Shown here: positions 1 to 9,911 of the stretch, piece after piece
Layout of the letters: every line of letters starts with the position of its first letter
How positions within the stretch are numbered: the stretch's first letter is position 1
From: Akebia trifoliata
Taxonomy: Eukaryota; Streptophyta; Magnoliopsida; Ranunculales; Lardizabalaceae
Length of the DNA: 64,000 nucleotides
Assembly (NCBI GenBank): GCA_017979445.1
Contig: CM030705.1
Span: forward strand, 12,810,679-12,874,678
Direction of reading: 5' to 3'
The notes under the pieces: model-generated
What the model was told of the DNA's origin: nothing
Databases searched by the model: none
Seen by the model: the letters and a program-made list of their open reading frames with translations, nothing else
Translations under genes and position numbers: made by a program

Positions 1-511
1 GGTTTTGTATAAGGGCTGAAGATAAGGGCATCTAGGTCATTTTATGATAGTCAGGTATAGGCGTGCCAATGGGTCCGATCTTCTTCGATTCCTAAAGAAA
101 TAAGAATCATTAAATTTTATCATTTTCGGTTCCTATTGGTTTTGATTCCGATTATCAAATTAATGAAAATAGAACTGTAAGAATTATTTCTCCTTAAATG
201 GTTCTGAATTTTTGTTTTTATTGGTTTTTATCTGTTCCAATTCTTAATTCATTTGATTTCAAGAGATCGATTCTAATTCTAATAGAAATTGATCTAAAAT
301 CAGAGTTTTTAGTTCCAATTCCAATTAAATGAGTACCCTTTAACACCCCCTATGAGTATGGGGAAGTAGCATCATTCACCAAATTGTGAAGGGTATCGTA
401 AATCACCCTTTTCTTTTTTCATTTTCAGTAAAACAACAATTACTTGAAGGAACTAATTGTAAAAAAATGATGATTATTTCTATTTTATTATGTTTTAAAA
501 TGAATAATGTT
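1..511. other. Non-coding AT-rich sequence with degenerate repeat
   Basis: No gene is visible. Bases from about 60 to 340 are built of slowly drifting words (GGTTCC, GATTCC, CCAATTCC). This kind of low-complexity dispersed repeat recurs elsewhere in the window, for example near 18.5, 32.1, 51.4 and 61.4 kb. Confidence 0.4.
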
Positions 512-672
512 GAAGTGACCTCAGGTTAGAACCTCATATCACACTTCTTGATGTGAAAGTATATGAAAACCATATATGCTTTCCCATCAAGATACGAGTG
601 AAAATCATATATGGTTCCTATCCACTTTCACGTCAAGAAGTGCGATATGAGGTTCTAGCGTGAGGTCACTCC
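512..672. repeat. Long hairpin MITE-like repeat (copy 1)
   Basis: The left arm (AGTGACCTC.. AACCTCATATC..) is matched by the reverse complement of the right arm (GATATGAGGTT.. GAGGTCACT). The result is a near-continuous hairpin of about 75 bp per arm. A related hairpin lies at 28473-28597, and part of the stem recurs near 7190-7265. The superfamily is not assignable. Confidence 0.6.
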
Positions 673-1411
673 ATCATGACTCTTTTAAAATAGAACTACT
701 TCTATTTTCCTGTGTAACCCAAAATTGTAAAACTTAGGTCTTAATTAGGGTTTCATGAATTTGTCAAAGAAGACTTAAAAAGTTAAGATATAAAATCAAC
801 CTTGATTCCTGAATTTTAGATATAAAAATAGTACAACTACATTAGTGCCAGATGGAAGGCTAAGGAGATTGGAATTGTAATAGCTATCCCAGTCCCAGTA
901 GTACAAGATATATAAATTTTTTCAAGGAGAATACAAGCTTCCTTGGCCTTATTGTTTGAACCATGTCCTCTTGAATAAACCAACCTGGAAGAAAAGAAAA
1001 TTCATTTTCTAGTTCGATTCTATATAATTCAAGTATGTAAGCATGTTATAATTATAATGTTTGAAAATATTAACCGATTTGGGTAACTTTATCCAAATGT
1101 CACCAAACACCTTAACATAGGTCAATTACTTAATCATGGTCCTTTGATCCAATGGTTAATATTATCTTATCATAACTTAAAGGCTCGATGAGTCTCCTTC
1201 AATGGTTTTAAAAACCATTTGAAACTAAGATGGCTCACTTGATTTATCTCGATATAGTTCATGACTGAGCAAGATTTTCAATGTGAGTCGTTCTTCACGT
1301 TGAGTCATTTAAGATCTCATATTGAAAATCTCTATCAAGTCAATAAAACTTGGTTGATTCCATTGAAGTTTTATATTTTTGAAATAATTATTTTTTAATG
1401 ATTTAAATATA
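673..1411. other. Non-coding sequence
   Basis: No gene is visible. Bases 1195-1400 resemble part of the dispersed GAGTCAAC/CGAGTTG-type repeat also present in the DUF547 gene intron (13963-14374) and near 31.5 kb. Confidence 0.4.
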
Positions 1412-1655
1412 GGGACTATTAATGTCCAAGACCTCACAAAGATGTTAACCTTTTCTACCATAGTCACTTTCCGATAATACTATTTTCACTGTATTTTTTA
1501 GTGAAAAAAGATAAGTATATGTTGATCTTTTACATAATAAATATTTGTTTAAATAATAAATATATGGATTGTCAAAATATTTATTACAAATAAGATATTT
1601 AAATTCAAAGATTGAAATGCTTTTAATATTTATAGAATTTTATTAATATGAACCT
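1412..1655 (+). repeat. Truncated copy of the GGGGAATGCTAACGTC-type MITE
   Basis: This matches the left half of the complete copy at 40504-40876: a variant of the AATGCTAACGTCCAA..ACCTCA terminus, then a run containing TTTTTAGTGAAAAAA and TTTTACATAATAAAT. The right terminus is missing. Confidence 0.45.
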
Positions 1656-1786
1656 TAAGGGCACACGTTAAAGTACAATAAATACACTTTGAAAATTGGA
1701 TTTTGTATTGAAAATGCTCTTAAGAATTTTTTTTTTACCAAAATACCCTTAGATTCCAATTTCCAAAGTATACTTTTTGCTACACC
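1656..1786. repeat. GGGCACACGTTAAAG-type MITE, decayed copy
   Basis: The left end, GGGCACACGTTAAAGTACAA followed by TAAATACACTTTG, matches the better preserved element at 22419-22566. The right arm (TTTCCAAAGTATACTTTTTGC) is eroded. Confidence 0.5.
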
Positions 1787-2136
1787 AATTTGTGCTAATG
1801 CCACCTCAATTCATATGTAAATCACCAAGAATCAGACACATTTTGGGTGGCGTTAGCAAAAGTTGTCGTGGTAATAGAGTTCATTTATTTAAATATAAAT
1901 ATAAATATACATAAAGAAAAAAAAAATGACCGAGTTGTACAATTTATCTTGTGCGAGACGAGATGAGTCGGGCGACTCAACTCGGTTAGCGAGACGAAAC
2001 GGAATACCAAGTTTTAAAAACGTGCTGTCTTCCCCTTCCCGCTAATTTGTTGTTTAAACTCTCACTCAGTAATCAACACTCTTTGCCTTTGTCAATATGC
2101 CAAAATGAGAGAAAATCTTTTAAACCAAACCCCTTA

Positions 2137-4530
2137 ATGGGTTTTCTTCTTCAACTTTCTTGTCATAGAAATCTCTCTAATGGAGCCATCAGTCCCACCA
2201 ACTCTCTTATGGATTTCTATGCATCTCTCCTCCAAACAAGCCTAAAGACCAAATACCCAATTGTTGGAAAATCGATTCATGCACGAGTGATCAAAGATGG
2301 GCTTCACTTCGGCGTGTTCTTGATGAACAATCTCATCAATTTTTATGCAAAAACTGGATTAATTTCTGATGCACACCAATTATTTGATGAAATACCTCTT
2401 AAGAACACCTTCTCTTGGAACACTATCCTATCTGCTTATGCAAAACATGGAAGGCTCGATATAGCCCATTGTGTTTTTAAGGAAATGCCCGATCGGGATT
2501 CGGTTTCGTGGACTGCGATGATCATGGGTTATAATCAAATGGATCGGTTTGAAAATGCAATCTCTATGTTTCTAGAGATGATTACTTTTAGAGTTCCACC
2601 AACCCAATTCACATTTACTAATATTCTTGCCTCGTGTGCTGCTTTGGAAGCTTTGGATTTGGGGAAGAAAGTTCACTCCTTTGTTGTTAAACTTGGTTTG
2701 AGTAGTTACGTTCCGGTAGCTAATTCCCTACTCAACATGTATGGAAAATCCGGGGATCCAAAGATGGCGAAAGTTGTTTTTGATAGAATGAGAATACGGA
2801 GCACATCAAGTTGGAATGCAATGATTTCGTTATATACACGGTCTAGCCAGTTTGATCTTGCTTTGGCCCACTTTGAACAAATGCACGAACGAGATGTTGT
2901 TTCTTGGAACTCGATAATTGCTGGCTACAATCAATGTGGGTCTGATCACATGGCATTGATTTTTTTCTCGAAAATGCTGAAAGAGTCCTCTGTAAAACCC
3001 GATCATTTCACCTTAGCTAGTGTTCTATCAGCTTGTGCGAATCTCGAGATGTTGAAACCCGGGAAGCAAATTCACGCTCACATCATTGTAATTGGACTTG
3101 ATACTCATGGTCCGGTTGGAAATGCTTTGATCTCAGTGTACTCCAAGTCTGGGGGGATCAAAATTGCTCGAAAGATTGTTCAACAAAGCGAGACCACCAA
3201 TCTCAATGTGATATCCTTTACGTCTCTACTTGATGGGTATCTCAAGAGTGGGGACATAAACCCTGCAAGAGATATCTTTGACTCACTTAAAGACCGGGAT
3301 GTGGTTGCATGGACAGCCATGATTGTAGGCTACGTGCAGAACGGCTTCAACAACAATGCAATGGAGCTCTTTAGATTAATGTTGAATGAAGGTCCTAAGC
3401 CAAACAACTACACTTTGGCTGCCATGTTAAGTGTTTGTGCAAGCTTAGCTTCGTTGGTTCACGGTAAGCAAATTCACGCTAATGTGATGAGATTAGGAGA
3501 AGAGTTATCAGTTTCCGTAAGCAATGCCCTTATTACCATGTATGCTAAGGCCGGGAGTATTGAAGGTGCAAGACACGTGTTCAATCAGATTCATTGGAAA
3601 CGGGATACGGTCTCTTGGACTTCCATGATCGTATCTTTAGCTCAACATGGTCTTGGAATAGAAGCTATCGAACTTTTCGAAAAGATGCTAACCCTTGGAG
3701 TCAAACCCGACCATATAACTTATGTTGGCGTGATCTCTGCGTGTACCCATGTAGGATTGGTAGGACAAGGCCAGAAATATTTTGATTTAATGCAAAACGT
3801 ACATAGAATTGAACCCACCCCTAGTCATTATGCGTGCATGATCGATCTGTTCGGGCGAGCTGGATTGCTCCAAAAAGCACAAGAGTTCACCGAAAAGATG
3901 CCAATTGAGCCCGATGTTATAGCTTGGGGTGCACTTTTAGCATCTTGTACGGTTCATAAAAATGCTGAGTTGGCCAAAGTTGCGGCAGAGAGATTGCTAA
4001 ATATCGAGCCGGAGAACAGTGGGGCATATTCGGCCCTCGCTAATGTGTATTCTAAATGTGGGAGATGGGATGATGCTGCGAAAACAAGGAAATTGATGAA
4101 GGATAGAGGAGTGAAGAAAGATCAAGGATTTAGTTGGATCCAAATCAAGAACAAAACTCATGTTTTTGGAGTTGAAGATGGGATGCATCCACAAAGAGAT
4201 GCAATCTACAAGATGATAGGAAAGCTTTGGAAGGAGATTAAGAAAATGGGTTTTGTTCCGGATACTGATGCGGTGTTGCATGATCTTGACCAAGAGTTGA
4301 AGGAGCAGATACTGAGTCACCATAGTGAGAAGCTTACGATAGCGTTTGGGTTGATTAGTACTCCGGAGAAAACGACATTGAGGATCATGAAGAACCTTAG
4401 AGTCTGTAATGATTGTCACTCTGCCATTAAGTTTATCTCAAAGATTGTAGGGAGAGAAATTGTGGTGAGGGATGCTACCCGCTTTCACCATTTTAAGGAG
4501 GGGTCGTGTTCTTGTGGGGATTATTGGTAG
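2137..4530 (+). CDS. PCMP-H41: PPR protein, PLS class with E and DYW domains
   Basis: Predicted organelle RNA-binding protein of the pentatricopeptide repeat DYW subgroup. The family recognises specific sites in mitochondrial or chloroplast transcripts and converts C to U. The frame is open further upstream, but the first in-frame ATG is at 2137, giving 797 residues and no introns. PPR units run from about residue 60 to 620, with recurrent motifs such as SWNTILSAYAK and NALITMYAKAG. An E-type region follows, and the DYW deaminase domain fills about residues 702-797. It has the HSE zinc/catalytic motif (His729, Glu731), a CNDC motif (Cys757, Cys760) and ends in the tripeptide DYW, so it looks catalytically complete. 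From memory it closely resembles Arabidopsis At2g22070 along its whole length. The targeting compartment and the edited site cannot be read here. Confidence 0.93.
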   Translation: MGFLLQLSCHRNLSNGAISPTNSLMDFYASLLQTSLKTKYPIVGKSIHARVIKDGLHFGVFLMNNLINFYAKTGLISDAHQLFDEIPLKNTFSWNTILSAYAKHGRLDIAHCVFKEMPDRDSVSWTAMIMGYNQMDRFENAISMFLEMITFRVPPTQFTFTNILASCAALEALDLGKKVHSFVVKLGLSSYVPVANSLLNMYGKSGDPKMAKVVFDRMRIRSTSSWNAMISLYTRSSQFDLALAHFEQMHERDVVSWNSIIAGYNQCGSDHMALIFFSKMLKESSVKPDHFTLASVLSACANLEMLKPGKQIHAHIIVIGLDTHGPVGNALISVYSKSGGIKIARKIVQQSETTNLNVISFTSLLDGYLKSGDINPARDIFDSLKDRDVVAWTAMIVGYVQNGFNNNAMELFRLMLNEGPKPNNYTLAAMLSVCASLASLVHGKQIHANVMRLGEELSVSVSNALITMYAKAGSIEGARHVFNQIHWKRDTVSWTSMIVSLAQHGLGIEAIELFEKMLTLGVKPDHITYVGVISACTHVGLVGQGQKYFDLMQNVHRIEPTPSHYACMIDLFGRAGLLQKAQEFTEKMPIEPDVIAWGALLASCTVHKNAELAKVAAERLLNIEPENSGAYSALANVYSKCGRWDDAAKTRKLMKDRGVKKDQGFSWIQIKNKTHVFGVEDGMHPQRDAIYKMIGKLWKEIKKMGFVPDTDAVLHDLDQELKEQILSHHSEKLTIAFGLISTPEKTTLRIMKNLRVCNDCHSAIKFISKIVGREIVVRDATRFHHFKEGSCSCGDYW

Positions 4531-5439
4531 GAATGAAATGAAAATTCCCCTGAAATTCAAACTGTGTATGTGTGAATCACAGCTTGATGGGTCCAATCAT
4601 AGATTAAGGGCGCAGATTCAATTCCAAGCCCAATGAAAAAAATGAACCGGCAGCAAAAGCGTCGTTACGAATGTATTGTCTTCTATAAAGATCACCTCTC
4701 ATGCCCTTGGTGGTTGGGGGAAAGAGGTTCAGTTTGGGCCTCAATTCCATGAGGTTAGGGTTTCACCTAGTTGTCATTCCGAGCCTAAATACAGAGATGA
4801 AGGTACGTTGGCTGAATTGGTGTAAATTATTATTTATTCGTAATCCATAATACCATGGTAGATGGCACGGATCTTTTTTTCTCCATCAACTCTATTCGGA
4901 GCTATTTATTCTACGAAGGCAGGTGATTTAAGTATTCAACTTGCAACTAAGTGCTTCTTGTTAGACCTTCAATAGTATTTGTTGTATTGTGCCCATCCCA
5001 ACCATTTCAATTGATTTTCATTCTTTTTAATCTCTTATTGTAACTGTTACATTCCTTCATATGTAACAATAATGTATATTACTGGATAATAGGCCATCAA
5101 GAAAGGCTCTGATGTCCTATTTTTGTGTCAAAATATGCCCTCACATATGACATGCTGCCTAGGCATGCTAACTTCTAAAAAAAAAGATTAGTTGTTACAT
5201 TATATGCTTCAACAAAGTGCCATTAGTGTTCACTTACGTAGCATCTTGGATCCTTCTTGCTTTTGCTGGCATGAGACACTATGGGCATCCTAAGGGGGGA
5301 GTGTTATAGCTTTGGTTAATTAGCATGGCGCATTCAAGGTGCTTGTGTAGCTTCATAATACCTCATCTATCACTGTGACATGCTACAAGTATAACTCTAT
5401 ACCCAGCTAATACAATAATAAAACGAAGAGTAATGCTTT
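4531..5439. other. 3' flank of the PPR gene, no gene seen
   Basis: No convincing coding sequence. Bases 5291-5300 (TAAGGGGGGA) followed by GTGTTATAG look like a polypurine tract/LTR junction on the + strand, but no adjoining retrotransposon coding sequence supports this. Confidence 0.4.
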
Positions 5440-5766
5440 GACAATATGTTGATGTCGTGGTATGCATGAAACTTGGTACAGTCAAGCTACCTTGATCCTT
5501 ACCTTGCCAATGACTTAGAATCTCCCACCTCCCCTTTCACATTTGACAATCCAAAACAGCTTGAGGATGTGGAATCATAATGTCATCTTTTTCGATTATA
5601 GGAGGCAATTGAGTTTGGACGTTGATGTTGGACCCCACCTTTTGCTTTAATAGAGAAATATGAAAGATTGGAAGGATTCGAGCTTCTCTAGGCAAATCCA
5701 ACTAGTAAGCTATAGTTCCAATTCTTTGAATAATCTCAAATGGACCATAGAATTTAGGAGAGAGCT
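5440..5766 (-). mobile_element. Ty3/gypsy integrase C-terminal/chromodomain remnant, part 2
   Basis: On the minus strand the translation carries the gypsy integrase tail motif KFYGPFEII, then LDLPREARI, FHISLLK and, further on, a WE/HWQG-like chromodomain end. It contains in-frame stops (for example one just before LDLPREAR) and is not functional. It continues, in element order, from the piece at 6829-7005. The two are separated only by the inserted element 5770-6825. Confidence 0.8.
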
Positions 5767-5769
5767 TAA

Positions 5770-6825
5770 GGGCCGTGTGGATTGACTTTTCTAAGTACTT
5801 CTGATTTTTACGGGGAGTTAGAAGCATTTTAAAGGTGTTTGGATAAATGACTCCTGGAAAGAACTACTTTACTGTAGAGTCATTTTAGTGCTTTTTCATG
5901 GAGTACTGATGATGCTACTTCTCTAAACTACTCTTGCGCGGAGCCACAAAACATTATCAAAATGATAGGATTGGGACAAGTTTGCCCTTCATAAATTTTG
6001 AAAATTACAAATCTACCCTTAAAAAAACAATTGGAATAATATTATATTACTATCCATTGATATGGTGTTAGCCTTTTGGTATAACATTTGGGACAAGTAT
6101 ACCCCTCATAAATTTTAAAAATTACAAGCATACCCTAAAAAATGCAATTGCAATAATACTATATTACTATCCATTGATGTGGTGGTAGCTTTTTGGTATA
6201 TCATTTGGGACAAATATGCCCCTCATAAATTTTGAAAGTTACAAGCATATCCTCAAAAATGCAATTAAATAATATTTTATTATTATCCATTGATGTGGTG
6301 GTAGCCTTTTAGTGTAGCATTTGAATTTGGATTTCTACCTCTCCCAATTGCTCACTCAATGATTTATCCATGAGCATTCCAACTATGGTTGAAATTTTCT
6401 TATTGCAAAATTGATGTGAACAATTACACACAAATTTTCTATCCATTGATATGGTGAAAGCTTCTTTATATTTTTAATGGTTGTATATATTTACTCACAA
6501 TATCTTCTATTTGTTTATAATTGTTAGGTGTTTATATTAGTTTTTATGGATAAAAACAATAACTTTTATTTCTTTTGAAGAATAATTTGTTGATTTATAA
6601 TGTTAAAAATAGTAACTGATACTTATAAGGGCATTTTGATCATTTTAACAAAATCCAAAATAATTTCCAAACACAAAACTCTATCAAAAGTACTTCTAAC
6701 AGTATTTTTTAGAACCTGCATCCAAACGCACAACAGTTATCCACCTACTCTAGACAGTATTCAAAAAATACTTATGAAAGTACTTATGTTCTAAATACTT
6801 CTGGCTCATGTATCCACACATGCCC
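5770..6825. mobile_element. Harbinger/Tourist-like non-autonomous element
   Basis: A 1056-bp insertion in the middle of a gypsy integrase remnant. The ends are imperfect inverted repeats: GGGCCGTGTGGAT on the left and ATCCACACATGCCC on the right. They are flanked by TAA at 5767-5769 and 6826-6828. A three-base TAA/TTA duplication with G-rich ends fits the PIF/Harbinger superfamily. No transposase is seen. Subterminal GTGTTTGGA words occur near both ends. The interior holds a three-unit tandem repeat. Confidence 0.75.
5973..6322 (+). repeat. Tandem repeat, three units of about 117 bp
   Basis: Units start at 5973, 6090 and 6207, each with GGGACAA, then CCTCATAAATTTT, ending in TGGTGTTAGCCTTTT/ATTT variants. 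The repeat lies wholly inside the Harbinger-like element. Confidence 0.8.
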
Positions 6826-6828
6826 TAA

Positions 6829-7005
6829 GATTCCGCTGCATAGAAATATACATTTGTCTATAGGGTTGTAATCTAAGATATATCCAATCACCAACCGGAA
6901 ATTCCTTCTCCTTGTGTCTGGAGTCGTACACCTGTTTCATTCGAGCTTGGGCTTCCTTGATTCTCTCCCTTAGGTGTTAGATACATTCGACTCAAAATAG
7001 TGATT
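6829..7005 (-). mobile_element. Ty3/gypsy integrase remnant, part 1
   Basis: The minus-strand translation includes RERIKEAQARMKQVYDSRHK, then FPVGDWIYLRLQPYRQ. These are typical of the region before the chromodomain in plant Ty3/gypsy integrases. The reading continues in the same frame in 5440-5766 once the inserted element and one TAA are ignored. Confidence 0.8.
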
Positions 7006-7506
7006 TCGACACTACTAATAACCCATAAAATAAAAAAAAATAAAAATAAATAAAGAACAATTAGATGAAGATTTATTCAAAATAACCCTACATGACTTGA
7101 GAGAGAGAAACTTTCCTACTTTCAGACAAGCACCTCCAGTGCCTTTGCTTGGGTGGGATTCTCTTATGCTGAGATTCTTCATTCTTTCATGCGCATGTAA
7201 CAGAAACATAGATGCTTGTCACTTGTATCTCAAGGAAAAATATCTATGGTTCTATGCACACCTACACATCAGTGCAATGTTGAATGCAGTGTCGTACGAA
7301 GTCGCTTTTGCATTTTTCTAAAAACGAATTATTATCACAAAGGTCTGCAAAAGTTGAAAAGAAAATGAAGCACAATTGACTCTTAACATTACAATAATTA
7401 TATTTACCTTTTAAACTTTATAATGCTTTTAAAGACAGGTGTGGCTTATGTCTCAAGGCATGCTTCAGAGTGAGGCTCATTAAAAATGCTGTGAAACACA
7501 AGAAAC
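7006..7506. other. Non-coding sequence with partial hairpin repeat
   Basis: No gene is visible. Bases about 7190-7265 resemble the stem of the hairpin repeat at 28473-28597 (CATAGATGCTTGTCACTTGT and ATCTATGGTTC). Confidence 0.4.
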
Positions 7507-7532
7507 ATATATATATATATATATATATATAT

Positions 7533-7928
7533 GGGGACGATTCATGGGACTTAGGTTTTGGATTGAGCTGGTTTTTTGCGAGGATGGTCACTATGATGAG
7601 AAGATCATCCTCACAAAAAATCAGCTCAATCTGAAACTTCTAAACCCATCAAAAGTGATTTACAAATTATTGGCAAAAAATCGACGGTCCACATTTTAAA
7701 TCACTTTTAATGGGGTTAGAAGTTTCAGATTGGACTGATTTTTTTTTATTTTTTTTATTTGTTGTTTTTTCAGATGATCTTCTCATCATAGTGACCATAT
7801 TTTGGGAAGATTATCCGAAGAATAAAAAAAAAAAAATCAGTCCAATCCGAAACTTCTAACCCATATTTTGAAATTTTATTAATGTTACATTGTTTTTACA
7901 TATGTTTTTTCATGTCCCTTAATCTTGA
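7533..7928. repeat. TA-flanked double-hairpin MITE, copy 1
   Basis: Flanked by (AT)n at 7507-7532 and 7929-7952. Two internal inverted repeats carry the family core (AGAAGTTTC.GATTG..CTGATTTTT and its complement around GATGATCTTC/GATCATCC). The spacer between them contains GACGGTCCAC. The right end, read inward, is TTAAGGGACATGAAAAAAC, the same subfamily as 19497-19904 and 52605-52988. Confidence 0.85.
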
Positions 7929-7952
7929 TATATATATATATATATATATATA

Positions 7953-8594
7953 TTTTGGACACTGGCACCTCAGACCAAGAGGCACCCAATGGGAGTCTTA
8001 CACCTTTTCGCAGAGGTACATTTGATTTATCTATTAATTTTTTTTAAAGAAAATACCTATTAATCAAAATAAAATTTTCCTTCTCATCTATTTCGTTATT
8101 GCTGCTTTATCATTAAACATGATTATAGCATTTAGAAATAAATTTGAATATAAAATAATATTATATTATAAGCAACTTTTTTATTTGATTTGATTCATAA
8201 ATAATTCTTTTCGTATTTAATGTTTTGCATAAAAATTATTGAAAAAATAGTATTCAATTATATCTTGCAATAAATACAAAATAATCATTTATTGTAAAAC
8301 CTTCCAATTATTTAAATATAAAATATATATTTTTTCAAATATAAAATAGTAAAATTTTATATCATTGATGTAGAGGATTAATTCCCCTGCTGCGTGTGGT
8401 GTGGGGGAAGGGGTCTGCATGTGTCCCGATGATAAGAGGACTCACTACAATTAGGCCCTGGACGAAGGTTTCATCATTCTTTTAACTAAGCTTGGGGCAC
8501 ACCTATTATATTAAATAACAGATTCTTTCAAAAGAGATTGTAGAAAAAGGGTGGTCGATACCATGGGAGGGTGCTCTAAGAAGCCCGGATACCT
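7953..8594. other. AT-rich sequence, no gene seen
   Basis: Mostly A and T up to 8370. Then comes a more GC-balanced stretch (8380-8594) that matches nothing I recognise and has no long open frame. Confidence 0.5.
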
Positions 8595-8753
8595 GGGCTC
8601 TGTGTGGATACGCCTCTCCGTGCAAGAGCAAGTTTTTGGAACTTCTCAATAAGGAGCAAAAACCTCTCCGTGCAAGAGCAAAAACCTATCCAAATGTTTG
8701 TTAGCTACCCACAGAAGCAGAAGTCGTCAAGAAACTCTATCCAAACACAGTGC
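8595..8753. repeat. Short Harbinger-like MITE
   Basis: The left end GGGCTCTGTGTGGATA is matched by TATCCAAACACAGTGC on the right. The ends resemble those of the 5770-6825 element. The word CCTCTCCGTGCAAGAGCA occurs twice inside. No clear target duplication. Confidence 0.4.
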
Positions 8754-9064
8754 TAGATTCCAAAAAGATGCAGGGGATCGAAACTTGGAGGCTCTAACCA
8801 GTCAAGCACCTCACCTATTTCCCCAGTGTTTGAAAAAAATGATTATTACTGTGAAATAATTATAAAATGAAAAGTAAATAATGGCTGATATAAGTTTATG
8901 ACTGCCGTTGCTTCATTTTGGACAACATGCATGCACCCACTATTAAAACACAACGAATCACAATAGTTATAAAAATTTTAATTAGACATTTTCTATAAAG
9001 GAAGCAGTAAGTTGAGAGTAGTTTCTCTTAAGCAACCTTGTATGGTAAACAAGTAATGGAGTTG
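8754..9064. other. 3' flank of the DUF547 gene
   Basis: No separate gene. This should include the 3' untranslated region of the minus-strand gene ending at 9065; no poly(A) signal stands out. Confidence 0.4.
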
Positions 9065-9874
9065 CTAACAGTTCAAGCCCCAGTCGTAAGGCAGATACAT
9101 CACCTTCAACTGAGTGTTTGCAAGCAACTCCAACAACTCCTCCGACTTCTCTGGCTCTAGGTAGTTTGCAGCATGCTTCAGTACCTCTACCTCGTTCTTG
9201 CCAAAATCTACGCTGTACCTGCAAGTATAAAAGAGTGTCAGACATATCAAAATCACAAGCTTAATTAAATGATCATCAAGTGAGACAAACTGATTTACTA
9301 ATATTCGGATTAATTTGACAGTGTTCATGACTGGCAGCCGAGAGAAACCAAAATTGTACTCCAGAGACCACTCTGTATGTACAGCAAAGGTCCTTCGCAT
9401 CGTCACCATGCTAGGTACGGGTTTAAAACGGCAAGGGAAAACTTCAGAAAAAAGGGGAAAGAAACGAGAATAAAATGGGAATAAACGATAAATATTAAAA
9501 AAAAATGTAATATATATATATAATACATTGGACATTTATTCTAAGTCGCCAATATATTTTTGAGAAAAAAAATATACTATTGAATATCTATGCATGATAA
9601 CATGTTTCCTCCACACATAATTATATGTTCTTTAATGCTAAAAAAGTTTAACCATCAACGAATCTTTTGAGCAGAATAAGACATTACTGAAAGATTTAAA
9701 AAATTATATCAACAACGCATTATCGTCAAATCCCATATTAAACAACATTTATGAATCAGATCACAAGCAACCATAAGATATAGAAGTATATCGTAGGCCT
9801 ACAAAAAAAAAAAAAAAAAACTTTATTATTTAGAAAAACTTGCTTAAAATACACGAACACATTTTTTTTTAAAG

Positions 9875-9911
<37 letters not shown>

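Noticed and set aside
2047..2136. Upstream extension of the PPR reading frame to a TTG at 2047
   Set aside because: The frame is open, but no ATG precedes 2137; a TTG start is unlikely in plants.
3997..4419. 140-codon frame antisense to the PPR gene
   Set aside because: It is a shadow of the strongly conserved DYW region with no recognisable domain.
5291..5310. Polypurine tract and LTR start of a second retrotransposon
   Set aside because: The motif is short, and no coding remnant of matching orientation adjoins it; the nearby gypsy remnant is on the other strand.
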